Source of the DNA: JAGQKC01 sp965223675
GTDB taxonomy: Bacteria > Nitrospirota > Nitrospiria > Nitrospirales > UBA8639
NCBI GenBank assembly: GCA_965223675.1
Contig: OZ245013.1
Span: 186,001 to 250,000 of the forward strand
Direction of reading: 5' to 3'
DNA length: 64,000 bases
Position 1 is the first letter of the stretch; each line of letters opens with the position of its first letter. Shown here one piece after another: positions 52,641-62,204 of this stretch. A model generated the notes under the pieces. The model saw only the letters and a list, made by a program, of their open reading frames with translations. It was not told where the DNA came from and ran no database searches. A program made the translations under genes and the position numbers.

Positions 52641-53406
52641 AAAGTTTCCTGGCGTTGGCTGTGGTGATCTGCGCGATTCGTTCGAATGCTAAAGGTGTTG
52701 TCCCTTCTTTCTCTTCTGCAATTTTTTCTGCAACCTTTTTCACGTATGCCGATTCGTTCCGTTTCCCCCGGAACGGTACTGGAGTTAAGTACGGGGCATC
52801 GGTCTCTATCAAAAGACGATCATCAGGGACGGTTTGTACAATCTCTCGGAGCATAGAGGCATTTTGAAATGTAATGATGCCCGAGAATGATATGTAAAAT
52901 CCAAGGTCCAACGCATCTTTGGCTAACCATGCATCACCTGAAAAACAGTGAAAAACTCCTCCTACTTCAGATGCGTGCTCTTCCCGCAAAATCGTGATAG
53001 TGTCATCTTGAGCGTCTCGTGTGTGAATGACGATAGGAAGTTCGAGCTCTTTTGCGAGTCGGATTTGTTCACGAAAACGTTGCCGTTGGATTTCTCGAGG
53101 AGAATGGTCATAATGGAAGTCCAAACCAATTTCTCCGTATCCAACCACCTTGGGATGTTTGGCCAATTCTGTGAATTCCTGGTACCACGACTCCTCAATG
53201 TGTTTTACTTCGTGTGGGTGTACACCGACAGTGGCATAGACATTTGCATGTCGGTCAGCCAGTTCGACGGCTGCTCGACTCGTAGCCAAATCACACCCAA
53301 TAGTGATAAAGGCTTCCACTCCTGCTTCTTGAGCTCGAGCAAAGATCTCTGCACGGTCGGGATTGTATCGTTCATCATCTAAATGGACATGACTATCGAT
53401 CAGCAT
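52627..53406 (-). CDS. tatD: TatD-family metal-dependent DNase
   Basis: About 259 residues from the ATG at 53406, where LIDSHVHLDDERYNPDR starts the TIM barrel; the longer frame adds 16 odd residues. Metal ligands H-x-H are at the start, E in VGYGEIGLDFHYDHSP, and H in VIHTRDAQ and GVFHCFSG. TatD acts in DNA repair and 3' exonuclease cleanup. Ends 14 bases inside the YacP-like gene, convergently. Confidence 0.92.
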   Translation of the reverse strand: MLIDSHVHLDDERYNPDRAEIFARAQEAGVEAFITIGCDLATSRAAVELADRHANVYATVGVHPHEVKHIEESWYQEFTELAKHPKVVGYGEIGLDFHYDHSPREIQRQRFREQIRLAKELELPIVIHTRDAQDDTITILREEHASEVGGVFHCFSGDAWLAKDALDLGFYISFSGIITFQNASMLREIVQTVPDDRLLIETDAPYLTPVPFRGKRNESAYVKKVAEKIAEEKEGTTPLAFERIAQITTANARKLFKIS

Positions 53407-53619
53407 GGCGCCTCGTTGTGTAGAAAAATTTTTAGTGTGCTGAATGTACCACAATTGAGAAGTCGGACGTAAGGCGGGAAAGATCAGATGGGAAACTACA
53501 TGGTGAAGCGTGAGGAGTGAAGAGGTAGGAGTAAAAATGAGAAGTGGAGAGTAGGGCAGGGACGGAAGACAAGACTCGAGGGACGAACAACGAACAACAA
53601 ATTTGGTAAGGAGTGAATA

Positions 53620-54195
53620 GTGAATTGGGATGAGGAACTCTTCCGAGTCATTAATGGGTTAGCGGGGCAGTCTGATTTTTTAGACTGGTCAATGTATGAA
53701 TTGTCACGAGAAGGAAATCTCCTCTTTCCAGGGCTTCTCCTTGTTCTGTATTGGGGGTGGACGAATTGGCGAGAAGCAAGAATTGCAGGTCCGAGTTTAG
53801 CATTGTTAATCGGACTGAGTGATAGTATTGGAGGACAATTGAAAATACTGATAGGAAGGTCTCGCCCCTGCCAGATGTTAGCCTACGTACACAAACTGGT
53901 GGGATGTGGTGGAACGATGAGTATGCCATCAAATCATGCGGTCAATTCTGCCGCGGCGGCGGCTTTTCTCCATATGTTATATCCTGCGACAGCTTGGATT
54001 ACCTGGCCATTAGTTGGACTTATTGGGTTGTCGCGCGTGTATTTAGGGGCGCATTACGTTACGGATGTGTTTGGTGGGTGGATAATAGGAATTGTCCTTG
54101 GCTCTAGTGTCGGTTTCCTTTTAGCCAAATCTGCATGGCTTGGTCGTGAAAATAGGGGGGTGACCATTTCTGCTGCGGAACGTGATGTTTTGTAG
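53620..54195 (+). CDS. PAP2-family phosphatase
   Basis: A 191-residue membrane phosphatase with about five hydrophobic segments and the three family motifs: KILIGRSRPC, PSNHAVNSAA and SRVYLGAHYVTDVFGG. GTG start at 53620 with AAGGAGTGAATA at good spacing. It may recycle undecaprenyl pyrophosphate or release phosphate from a lipid. Its 3' end is three bases from the convergent cation efflux gene. Confidence 0.92.
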   Translation: MNWDEELFRVINGLAGQSDFLDWSMYELSREGNLLFPGLLLVLYWGWTNWREARIAGPSLALLIGLSDSIGGQLKILIGRSRPCQMLAYVHKLVGCGGTMSMPSNHAVNSAAAAAFLHMLYPATAWITWPLVGLIGLSRVYLGAHYVTDVFGGWIIGIVLGSSVGFLLAKSAWLGRENRGVTISAAERDVL

Positions 54196-54197
54196 TA

Positions 54198-55151
54198 TTA
54201 GTGAGAAGAGTGAGAATGAGAGATGCTTGAACTCAACTCTCTGTTGGTCAGGCGGTTGAGATCACAATGCACGGTATCTGGTTCTGTGCATTGTGTTTCG
54301 AGTTGAATGGTGTGATGGTGGATTCCAAAGTCCGAGATGATCATCGATTGAATAGTTTTGAGGAGAGTATCCTTTGATTCCTTGTGTCTAGTATCGACTA
54401 AGACGTGACACGTGAGCATAACGAGTCGAGGCTCAACCGCCCAAATGTGAAGATCATGAACATTCCGGACCTCAGGAATCTGTTCGATGGCTTCCACTAT
54501 TTTTGTAGGGTTGATGCTTGGAGGCGTCGATTCTAATAGCACGTCAAGTGACTCACGAAAGATGGGCCATGCGCCTTTCGCGATGACGAGGACGATGAGC
54601 AGACTGATAAGCGGATCGAGTGCTGTCCAGCCGGTCGAGAGAATGCCAATTCCTGCTGCAACAACGCCAAGGGAAACCCACGCATCAGCCAGCATATGCC
54701 AAAAAGCTCCTCGGATGTTCAGATCGTCTTTCGCCCCTTGCTGAAGGAGGAAGGCGACGGACAAATTCGCAAGAAAACTCACGAGAGCGATAATAATCAT
54801 CCAGTCTCCAGGAACCTCAACAGGGGATGTGAGTCGATAGAACGCAAGGAGCGCGAGAAACGCTGCGGTCATGAGGAGGACAAATCCATTGACAAAAGCC
54901 GATACGATGCCTGCTCGATGATACCCAAACGTTCGATCTTCAGTCGCTGGTCGTGAAGCGAGAATGTGGGCGTAGAGAGCCAGAAAGAGTGACCCTTGAT
55001 CGATTAAGTTATGTCCGGCGTCACTCATGAGGCTTATACTGTTGATGATATACCCACCAACAAATTCAGCGACAATGATCACGGCATTAATAGCCAGGCC
55101 AATCATGAGGCGAGACTTTAATTGATTGTAGGTAGGAGCCTTGGTGGTCAT
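54198..55151 (-). CDS. Cation diffusion facilitator (CzcD/ZitB type)
   Basis: About 317 residues from the ATG at 55151. Six transmembrane segments, with metal-site motifs SLMSDAGHNLIDQGSL in TM2 and MLADAWVSLGVVAA in TM5, and a C-terminal cytoplasmic domain (VRNVHDLHIWAVEPRLVMLTCHVLVD). It exports zinc or cobalt. A longer frame to 55220 starts with residues not typical for the family. The tail is His-rich (SSISHSHSSH). Confidence 0.9.
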   Translation of the reverse strand: MTTKAPTYNQLKSRLMIGLAINAVIIVAEFVGGYIINSISLMSDAGHNLIDQGSLFLALYAHILASRPATEDRTFGYHRAGIVSAFVNGFVLLMTAAFLALLAFYRLTSPVEVPGDWMIIIALVSFLANLSVAFLLQQGAKDDLNIRGAFWHMLADAWVSLGVVAAGIGILSTGWTALDPLISLLIVLVIAKGAWPIFRESLDVLLESTPPSINPTKIVEAIEQIPEVRNVHDLHIWAVEPRLVMLTCHVLVDTRHKESKDTLLKTIQSMIISDFGIHHHTIQLETQCTEPDTVHCDLNRLTNRELSSSISHSHSSH

Positions 55152-55554
55152 GACTCTCTTCGTGTTTCGTGAAGTGCGGTCGACATTTGTATAGATCGGA
55201 GCCTGGCGTCGGCTGTCCATGGTTCAGATCTCACGCCTGGGCTCTCTTCACACAACAGCGGATAAACGATAATGGTCATAAGACTTATATCTCCAATGGA
55301 TGCTGACCCCACGGCCAAACACGAGCCCAAAAAGTGGAAGTCATATTTGTAGTTTCGCATCATCCAATCTATTGAGCAAGGAACTCGTATTTGCCTATCA
55401 ACAATATTCACAATCTTTACTTGGTATGGTTGGACGAAATGGTCGAGTGCCGGAAGGTATGACAGGGGAGTATCATAAAAAGGCATAGCGACAGTGCAAG
55501 GGGATATTCACGACGTCACCTCTGTTTCATCTGTATTTTATGCCGGAAGATGCG
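55152..55554. other. Intergenic stretch between the cation efflux and glgA genes
   Basis: About 400 bases. Open frames covering it lack protein character. No clear promoter, hairpin or RNA gene is seen. Confidence 0.4.
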
Positions 55555-56763
55555 TTATGACTGAGTGAGTAGCTGTTCGTAGAGACTTTTTGTCTGCTGT
55601 GCGATAGCAGCCCAGCTAAAGAACTCTTCAGCCCTTTGACGGCCGGCTTTGGAAAGTCGTTCTCTCAAGTCACGGTTCGACATGAGTTCGTTAATGGCAT
55701 CGGCTAGATCTCGAGAAAATTTATTTGGGTTTAATGGTGTAAAGGGAGATTCTGGTTCTTGTTGTAGCGGGACAAGAATTCCTGTTTCTCTATCGATGAC
55801 GACTTCAGGAATTCCTCCAATCGATGAGGCCACCACGGCTGTTTCGCAAGCCATCGCTTCAAGGTTGATGATTCCAAAAGGTTCGTAGATAGAGGGACAA
55901 CAAAAGACGGCAGCATGGGAATAGAACTCTATCACGCTTTGTTTGTCGACCATTTCACGAATCCAAATCACGCCCTCCCTTGTAGCCGATGCGTCTTTAA
56001 CGGCGGACTGCATTTCAGCTTCGATCTCAGGGGTGTCGGGCGCTCCTGCACACAACACAACCTGAAAATTGGTATCGAAGTGTTTGATAGCCTGAACAAG
56101 ATGGATGATGCCCTTCTGTCTCGTGATTCGACCGACAAACAACACATAGGGCCTCAAGGGATCAATGCCGTAGTGCCGAAGCGCCTGGGTTGAGGTCTGC
56201 TTTTTGTATTCGGTGAGATCGATGCCATTATGTATGACGTTGATTTTCTCTTGAGAGATAGAAAAGTGTTGAAGGATATCGTGTTTCGTGCCCTGGGAGA
56301 CGGCAATGACCGCGTCAGCCATCTCGAGCGCTGTTCGCTCTATCCATAAAGAGAAGTCATACCCACCACCAAGTTGCTCGCGTTTCCACGGACGTAAAGG
56401 TTCCAGAGAATGGGTGGTAATGACAAGCGGAATCCCATAATTCAATTTAGCCAAGATTCCGGCCAGATGAGTGTACCAAGTGTGACAGTGGACGAGCGAG
56501 GCATCAATGCCGAAAGAATTGAAATCAAGTCCTCGCTGAACTGCGCCAAACCCTGACACCAAAGATTTTGGACATCCATAATGACTTGAATCGAGTGTAA
56601 ATCCTCTGACACGAAGATTGGCCTCATTGACTCTTTGGTCCCCGAAGCATCGCACCTCAACCTCCATGAACTTCGCCAGTTCTTGACTGAGGTATTCGAC
56701 ATGTACTCCGGCACCACCATAGTTGTAAGGAGGATATTCATTGCTCAAGATTAAGACTTTCAT
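55555..56763 (-). CDS. glgA: Glycogen synthase / GT4 glycosyltransferase
   Basis: A 402-residue GT-B glycosyltransferase of the actinobacterial GlgA type. N-terminal ILSNEYPPYNYGGAGVHVEYLS (the glycine-rich nucleotide-sugar site), the linker VHCHTWYT, and the second domain VLFVGRITRQKGIIHLVQA and PSIYEPFGIINLEAMAC with the two Glu of the E-x7-E motif. Uses ADP-glucose to extend alpha-1,4 chains. It lies about 280 bases downstream of the ytxH gene in the same direction as glgC and treY. The shorter length than E. coli GlgA is normal for this subfamily. Confidence 0.9.
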   Translation of the reverse strand: MKVLILSNEYPPYNYGGAGVHVEYLSQELAKFMEVEVRCFGDQRVNEANLRVRGFTLDSSHYGCPKSLVSGFGAVQRGLDFNSFGIDASLVHCHTWYTHLAGILAKLNYGIPLVITTHSLEPLRPWKREQLGGGYDFSLWIERTALEMADAVIAVSQGTKHDILQHFSISQEKINVIHNGIDLTEYKKQTSTQALRHYGIDPLRPYVLFVGRITRQKGIIHLVQAIKHFDTNFQVVLCAGAPDTPEIEAEMQSAVKDASATREGVIWIREMVDKQSVIEFYSHAAVFCCPSIYEPFGIINLEAMACETAVVASSIGGIPEVVIDRETGILVPLQQEPESPFTPLNPNKFSRDLADAINELMSNRDLRERLSKAGRQRAEEFFSWAAIAQQTKSLYEQLLTQS

Positions 56764-57044
56764 CCTCGTGTGTCTTTTCTTAACCAGGGAATTGGTGATT
56801 CATGACTGTGAGATTTCTCTATCCTTAAAGTATTGACCAGGAAGTCAATTCACAGAACTATGAGTGGCCACACACGGGACGAGTTCTCTCAACCAGAAGA
56901 TTTCAAGGAAGGGTTTCTCAGTTCATGAAAGTGGCAACGCCGACGTCGAACAGCCTCAAGATCGTATCGCTTTGAGTAATCGTGAGGATGCGAATACAGA
57001 GTCCTACTCTGCGTTGAGGTACTTTGCCGCGTTTTGGTTTCGCT

Positions 57045-57362
57045 TCAGTCGATCAACGTTTCATCGGGCGTCGTCTTTACCGCTTGTTTGGTCGCATCCA
57101 CAGCCGCGTTCACGCGTGATGCCGCTTGTTTCAGTGTTTGCTGAGTATCCTTGGATAAAGTATGAATAGTGGCTTTCGTATCAGAAGCCATTCCAGAAAG
57201 TTCGTCTTGAGCGGTTTTGGCTCCCCGAGAAATTCGCTCTCGCAAGGTATTGCCGGCCTCTGGCGCCATAAGCAAGGCCGCTCCCGCCCCGAGAATGACT
57301 CCAGAAATGAACACAAAGGTGTTGACCCAACTTGAATCGTCTGAATACTCTTGATGGTCCAT
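57045..57362 (-). CDS. YtxH-domain protein
   Basis: A 105-residue small protein with one transmembrane segment (WVNTFVFISGVILGAGAALLMAPEAG) with the family's GxxLLxAPxxG look, and a helical charged rest (ERISRGAKTAQDELSGMASDTKATIHTL). YtxH proteins are stress-associated and unresolved in function. It follows a similar-style small membrane protein by 25 bases. Confidence 0.85.
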   Translation of the reverse strand: MDHQEYSDDSSWVNTFVFISGVILGAGAALLMAPEAGNTLRERISRGAKTAQDELSGMASDTKATIHTLSKDTQQTLKQAASRVNAAVDATKQAVKTTPDETLID

Positions 57363-57387
57363 GATTGGCTTCTCCTGTGGATCTAAC

Positions 57388-57645
57388 TTATCCCTGATTT
57401 CTGTGTTGTTTCGATGCCACGAATGTTGTCACAGCACTTCCCAATAATACGCCGGCCCCGAACACGAGACTATACGCGAGCCCCGTTCTCAGTTCTGGCC
57501 AACTCTCGAGGACTCGCCTCCAAAGGGGGACCCCGGTAGGGAAGTGGACATGTCCCTCCCATCCAAGATTTGCCTGCTTAAAGGGTTGGTCTATGTCATG
57601 GTCTTCTCTCTCAATGCGTTCACGCTCATGCTGTAAGATTGTCAT
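57388..57645 (-). CDS. Small membrane protein of unknown function
   Basis: An 85-residue protein with charged N-terminus (HERERIEREDHDIDQ) and one transmembrane helix near the end (LAYSLVFGAGVLLGSAVTTFVA). It overlaps the upstream treY stop by four bases (57642-57645) and so is translationally coupled to it. Family unknown; the fold and size are like YtxH-type anchors. Confidence 0.7.
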   Translation of the reverse strand: MTILQHERERIEREDHDIDQPFKQANLGWEGHVHFPTGVPLWRRVLESWPELRTGLAYSLVFGAGVLLGSAVTTFVASKQHRNQG

Positions 57646-60548
57646 GCTCCCCTCTCTACTAATGCGATAGGAAAATGTTGAAATATCCTATGCACGGGTA
57701 ATATAGCCTTTTCATGCTGCTGTGTCGATGTGATGGTTTCTCCCGTTAGTATATTCTTGAATGGTAAATTTCCAAATTCATTTGGCAGAAGCAGCACGGT
57801 GTCTTGCCAGATTTCCTTTCCTAGAGGCCACTCTCCTGATTCTGAGCATAAGCTAGATGTGAAACGTGGGATAACAGTTATAGCCGCCTGCTCCTCTTGT
57901 ATTCTACCAAATGCGCAGACATGTGGCGATTGTAGCCCATTGGCTTCGAATGGCTGAAATTGTCCTTCCGAAAATAAAGTTGGGTGCTCTCTCCGGTAGT
58001 GGAGGGCCATGGTGGATGTCCAGAGTTTGAGGTACCCGTTACTGGGATGCTCAAGAAGCTCCTTGATAAGGGCGAGTGTGCCAACTTGGTCTTGAGTGGT
58101 ACGGAGATATTCAAGGGCTTGCTGGTTGTCTCCATACTGAACTGGTCGGCGATTGTCGGGATCGACTAAATTCAAGTCCCAGAGTTCAGTTCCTTGATAA
58201 AAATCTGGAATTCCCGGTGTCGTGATTTTTATCAGGACCTGAGAAAGTGAATTCACCATGCCGGATTGAGCAATTTTTTGTTGGAAAGGTAAGAAATCTT
58301 TGAGAAACGTTCGAGAACGGGTCGGGGTTAAAATGTGGTCGACAAATTCTCGAATAGCTGATTCGTAGGCTTCATTAGGATTGAGCCAACTGGAATGGAC
58401 TTTGGCCTCACGAAGAGCTTTGACCATATATTCTTGGATTCTTGTGGAATAACTCTCACGTGTTGTCCCTTCGAGAGGTGCAAATGGCCAAGAGCCTAAG
58501 AGTGTCTGGTAAAGAAAATACTCCTCATTGCGGTCGGGTATTGTTTGTTCATCGATGAGGTGCTTGGCCTTCTTATTCAGTTGATACCAGCGACTGAGGC
58601 GTTTTCTCCACTCTTGAGGGAGTTCGGAGAGAACATTAAGGCGGGCACGCACGTCTTCTCCACGTTTGGTGTCATGGGTGGAGGTCGTCGAGAGACTAAA
58701 GGGAGACGTGTCTTTTCGCGTCTGCATCTTTTCATAAAAATGAGGAAGTGAAATGCCAAACTGGTTAGGTTCACCTCCTACTTCATTCAAGGAAATGAGC
58801 CGATTAAATGAATAAAAGGCGGTATCTTCCACCCCCTTGGCCATCACAGGGCTTGTGGTTTGTTGGAATTTCATGACAAAACTGTTGACAGCACGCCAAT
58901 CGAGGCGTGATTCGTCAAACGGGACCTTCAAGAGAAGATCCCGAATGAAGTCAAATACCAAGCTGCTAATTGCAGGGTTTCGCCTATTAGCTCGAGCCGC
59001 TGCTAGACGGATATACAGTCGATCACGATCTACGACGCTTTCGCTCGGATCAAACGTGACATACGTACGGTAGACCGGAAAACACGCGATGATTTCACGC
59101 ACGGCATGGGTGAGATTGTTCAGGGTAAAGTCCCTGGATCGACGGTTTCGTTCGGAGAGTAGGCTAAGTTGATGACCTAGTGAGTTGATCTCACTCGACA
59201 TAGCACTGCTCATGATTAGTTTTTTTGTGTGGTAGGTCAAATCTTCATACGATCCAATGGTCTTGGTAAATCGATGGTAGAGATCATCGAATTGGCGCAC
59301 ATGCCGCGTGTCAACGAACAGATTGTTGAGAAGAGTTAAGTAGTCATAGCCTGTGGTGCCATGGCAAGGCCATTCCTCACTGAGCATCTCAGATGGGCCA
59401 AGAATTTTTTCAACGACGATAAAAATGGATCGATTGTGATCGTCATAAGGTAAGCCGAGTGTTTCTAAAGCCCATGACTGCCATTGCTGGAGGTACCCTT
59501 TGGGATCATAGAGGCCATCAATGTGGTCGATGCGAAGGCCCGTGACGGCCCCTGATTGAAGGAGAGAAAATATGCATTGATGAAACTCGGTAAACACGTC
59601 CGGTTGTTCCATCCGAATGGCTGCCAATTGATTGACATCAAAGAAACGGCGATAATTAATCTCTTCCGCAGCAACCCGCCAATAAGCCAGGCGATAGGCC
59701 TGATTACTCAGAAGGGCATCAAGCAAGTCAAAGCTTTGATGAGAGCCTTTGACTCCATTTAACAGGCGAGTGTTTTCCAGGAGAAATTCTTCGATTGCAG
59801 AATTCTCGTTGCATAAATTAGCCAAACGTCGCTGAATGACCTCTTTTTCTCTATACCGTTCGGCAATCCGTTCGTGATCCTGTTCATCTCTTGATGGAAG
59901 ATGGGACAGCGCTGTGAGGATGCTTTGGAATTCTTGCAGATGTAGGTTGTCAGGGCTGAGTAGCTCCGCGAGTGCCTCTTCACGCAAAGTGAGAATCAAT
60001 GGCCATGTAGAAGGGTCGATGGGAAGATGATGATCGTAGTATTGGAAGAAGAATGACCCATCAACAAAACAAAGCGAGATTTCTTGATTTTCTAACGCAA
60101 TACCGTATTGCTCACCTAAGATAGGCAGCAAGACTTTATTTTTAAGTTCAGGTTTGACCGGATTCCAGTCGATATCGAAGATTTTGGCATGTTTGGAGCT
60201 TGGCCCATTTTCTAATATGTCTTGCCACCATGGGTTAGCGGATTGATCAATGCCCATATGATTGGGGACTACATCGATGATTTGACCCATGTGATGTGTT
60301 TCGATGGCTTGAATGAACTGTTGGTACTCTTCTTCAGTTCCAAGTTCTGGATTGAGCGAAGTGGGATCGATGACGTCATATCCGTGTGAACTGCCTGGAA
60401 GAGCTTTGAGATACGGAGACGCGTAACAGTCGGTTATGCCGAGATCGTGAAGGTAGGGAACCACGTGCGCCGCATCCTGAAATGTGAACGATTGATTGAA
60501 CTGTAAACGATAGGTGGAGACTGGAATGCGTCGGGCTGGTATCGGCAT
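57642..60548 (-). CDS. treY: Maltooligosyl trehalose synthase
   Basis: A 968-residue GH13 enzyme that turns the reducing end of maltodextrins into a trehalose unit. Seen: PVSTYRLQFNQSFTFQDAAHVVPYL at the start, LKALPGSSHGYDVIDPTSLNPELG, VVPNHMGID, the catalytic TGLRIDHIDGLYDP, and the family's long lid segments to VTLLLP-type C-terminal sandwich. Full length. Its trehalose-releasing partner treZ is not in the window. It lies between glgC and the coupled small membrane protein and so shares the glycogen operon. Confidence 0.94.
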   Translation of the reverse strand: MPIPARRIPVSTYRLQFNQSFTFQDAAHVVPYLHDLGITDCYASPYLKALPGSSHGYDVIDPTSLNPELGTEEEYQQFIQAIETHHMGQIIDVVPNHMGIDQSANPWWQDILENGPSSKHAKIFDIDWNPVKPELKNKVLLPILGEQYGIALENQEISLCFVDGSFFFQYYDHHLPIDPSTWPLILTLREEALAELLSPDNLHLQEFQSILTALSHLPSRDEQDHERIAERYREKEVIQRRLANLCNENSAIEEFLLENTRLLNGVKGSHQSFDLLDALLSNQAYRLAYWRVAAEEINYRRFFDVNQLAAIRMEQPDVFTEFHQCIFSLLQSGAVTGLRIDHIDGLYDPKGYLQQWQSWALETLGLPYDDHNRSIFIVVEKILGPSEMLSEEWPCHGTTGYDYLTLLNNLFVDTRHVRQFDDLYHRFTKTIGSYEDLTYHTKKLIMSSAMSSEINSLGHQLSLLSERNRRSRDFTLNNLTHAVREIIACFPVYRTYVTFDPSESVVDRDRLYIRLAAARANRRNPAISSLVFDFIRDLLLKVPFDESRLDWRAVNSFVMKFQQTTSPVMAKGVEDTAFYSFNRLISLNEVGGEPNQFGISLPHFYEKMQTRKDTSPFSLSTTSTHDTKRGEDVRARLNVLSELPQEWRKRLSRWYQLNKKAKHLIDEQTIPDRNEEYFLYQTLLGSWPFAPLEGTTRESYSTRIQEYMVKALREAKVHSSWLNPNEAYESAIREFVDHILTPTRSRTFLKDFLPFQQKIAQSGMVNSLSQVLIKITTPGIPDFYQGTELWDLNLVDPDNRRPVQYGDNQQALEYLRTTQDQVGTLALIKELLEHPSNGYLKLWTSTMALHYRREHPTLFSEGQFQPFEANGLQSPHVCAFGRIQEEQAAITVIPRFTSSLCSESGEWPLGKEIWQDTVLLLPNEFGNLPFKNILTGETITSTQQHEKAILPVHRIFQHFPIALVERGA

Positions 60549-60560
60549 GAGGAGTGCAGC

Positions 60561-61853
60561 TTAAGGGGTGGCAATGATGGGGTCAACGGCGCGGCCGCCG
60601 TATGATTGCCCTCGTGGGAGAACGATTAAGCCTGATTTGCCGACGGTACTGATTGGGGAATCTTTAGATTTTCGAAAGCCTAATTCCGTTCCAGCTGAGA
60701 TAACGTTGAACCGATCAGCAATCACGCGTCGCAATCGGCATTTTGGACCAATGATAGTGCCGTCAAGGATCACGCATTCCTCGATGCGCGCTCCTTCACC
60801 AATACGAACATTTCGACCGATGAGGGATCGCTTGATGGTGGCATCGACGACCAGGCTCCCTTGTCCGACCATCGAATCATCAATATGTGTTCGCACTAAA
60901 CTCGCGACAGGCTCTAGCGACGCGTCAGTCTGAATTGGCCAGTTGACATTGCGCAGGTCAAAAATTGGCGTTTCACCAAGAACATCCATATTGGCCTGCC
61001 AATAGGCATCGATGGTTCCAACATCACGCCAATAACCCCATTCTTCATAAGGATGAATACCAGGCACGACATTTTTTAGGAAGTCGTAGGCCAGAACTCG
61101 GTGAGTTTTTGTCAGAGAAGGTATAATATCTTTACCGAAGTCATGAGTGCCTGGTTGGCTGGCATCTTGTTCAAGTGATCGAATCAACGTATCGACATTG
61201 AAAATATAGTTACCCATTGAGCTGTAGGCCATCTCTGGGTTTTCCGGCATTGGTTTCGGCGATTTTGGTTTTTCTTCAAAGCCGATGATTTGATGTTCCT
61301 CATCGACTTCCATGATGCCGAATCCTTTCGCGGCTTGGAGCGGAACGGGCAGTGCGGCGACCGTGACGTCGGCTTGATGGTCCAAGTGAAATTGAATCAT
61401 TTGCCGAAGGTCCATACGATAAATATGATCAGCTCCAAAGACTGCCACCAGGCCTGGAGCGAAATCACGAATCAGATTAATGTTTTGATAGATGGCATCT
61501 GCCGTGCCTTCATACCACTTTCCACGTCCTTTCATTTGCGGCGGGACCACGGTGATGAATGATTGTCGATGAGGTCCACCGCTTCGCCAGGCACGACGAA
61601 GATGTTCAATTAACGATTGAGAACGATACTGAACCAGGACATACATGGCGAGCACGCCAGAATTGAGGAAGTTACTTAAGACGAAGTCTGTGATACGATA
61701 GGTTCCAGCAAAGGGGACGGATGGTTTGCTACGTTGTTCGGTGAGAGGCATCAGGCGCTCGCCTTTCCCCCCGGCCATGATCATGGCCAAGACTCGTTGG
61801 GAAACGCGCTCTCGCTGAGGATTTTGTGATTTCAGTTTACGTTCGTGTTTCAT
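60561..61853 (-). CDS. glgC: Glucose-1-phosphate adenylyltransferase
   Basis: A 430-residue enzyme that makes ADP-glucose, the committed step of glycogen synthesis. Nucleotidyltransferase: MIMAGGKGERLMPLTEQRSKPSVPFAG, YEGTADAIYQN and GADHIYRMD; C-terminal left-handed beta helix for allostery (RNVRIGEGARIEECVILDGTIIGPKCRLRRV). It overlaps lapA by four bases and is followed by treY after 12, so the three are coupled. Confidence 0.95.
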   Translation of the reverse strand: MKHERKLKSQNPQRERVSQRVLAMIMAGGKGERLMPLTEQRSKPSVPFAGTYRITDFVLSNFLNSGVLAMYVLVQYRSQSLIEHLRRAWRSGGPHRQSFITVVPPQMKGRGKWYEGTADAIYQNINLIRDFAPGLVAVFGADHIYRMDLRQMIQFHLDHQADVTVAALPVPLQAAKGFGIMEVDEEHQIIGFEEKPKSPKPMPENPEMAYSSMGNYIFNVDTLIRSLEQDASQPGTHDFGKDIIPSLTKTHRVLAYDFLKNVVPGIHPYEEWGYWRDVGTIDAYWQANMDVLGETPIFDLRNVNWPIQTDASLEPVASLVRTHIDDSMVGQGSLVVDATIKRSLIGRNVRIGEGARIEECVILDGTIIGPKCRLRRVIADRFNVISAGTELGFRKSKDSPISTVGKSGLIVLPRGQSYGGRAVDPIIATP

Positions 61854-62140
61854 AAAGATTTAGTGGGAACTTGTGGAGTTTTGGAGGTTCCCTGAGACTG
61901 TTTGAGGGTTTCAATTTGTTTAGATTGTTGAGCAATTGTACGACTTTTCTTCATTTGGCCAGGAAGCGAGGCTAAAAGACTAATAATGACGCCGAGAGCT
62001 AGAGTCGTGAGGAGGACGATGACCAAGGATCCTTGAAAGGTCCATGCAAAGAAATGTATGGTAATTTCACTCGCGTTTTGTAAAGAAAATGCCACAGCGA
62101 GAAAGACCATGACGAGTGCAAGAATTAGAGCAAAGGACAT
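61850..62140 (-). CDS. LapA-domain (DUF1049) membrane protein
   Basis: About 96 residues from the ATG at 62140, MSFALILALVMVFLAVAFSLQNASEITIHFFAW, which is the LapA opening; the longer frame to 62206 would start inside the glgB region. Two transmembrane segments, then a Gln/Lys-rich tail. LapA/YciS proteins act in LPS assembly. The start has no strong ribosome site. It is the first gene of the glgC-treY operon. Confidence 0.78.
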   Translation of the reverse strand: MSFALILALVMVFLAVAFSLQNASEITIHFFAWTFQGSLVIVLLTTLALGVIISLLASLPGQMKKSRTIAQQSKQIETLKQSQGTSKTPQVPTKSL

Positions 62141-62204
62141 GATAGGATTGGCGGTAGTCAGAAAAAAATAAGAATTCGCACTCAAGACTCTATACTTATT
62201 TACC

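Noticed and set aside
53455..53619. Purine-rich stretch with repeated AGTGA and ACGAAC-like words before the PAP2 gene
   Set aside because: No regular unit or dyad beyond low-complexity composition; likely ordinary intergenic filler.
55148..55486. Open frame of 112 codons between the cation efflux and glgA genes
   Set aside because: No ribosome site or recognisable motif; it overlaps the start of the efflux gene on the same strand.
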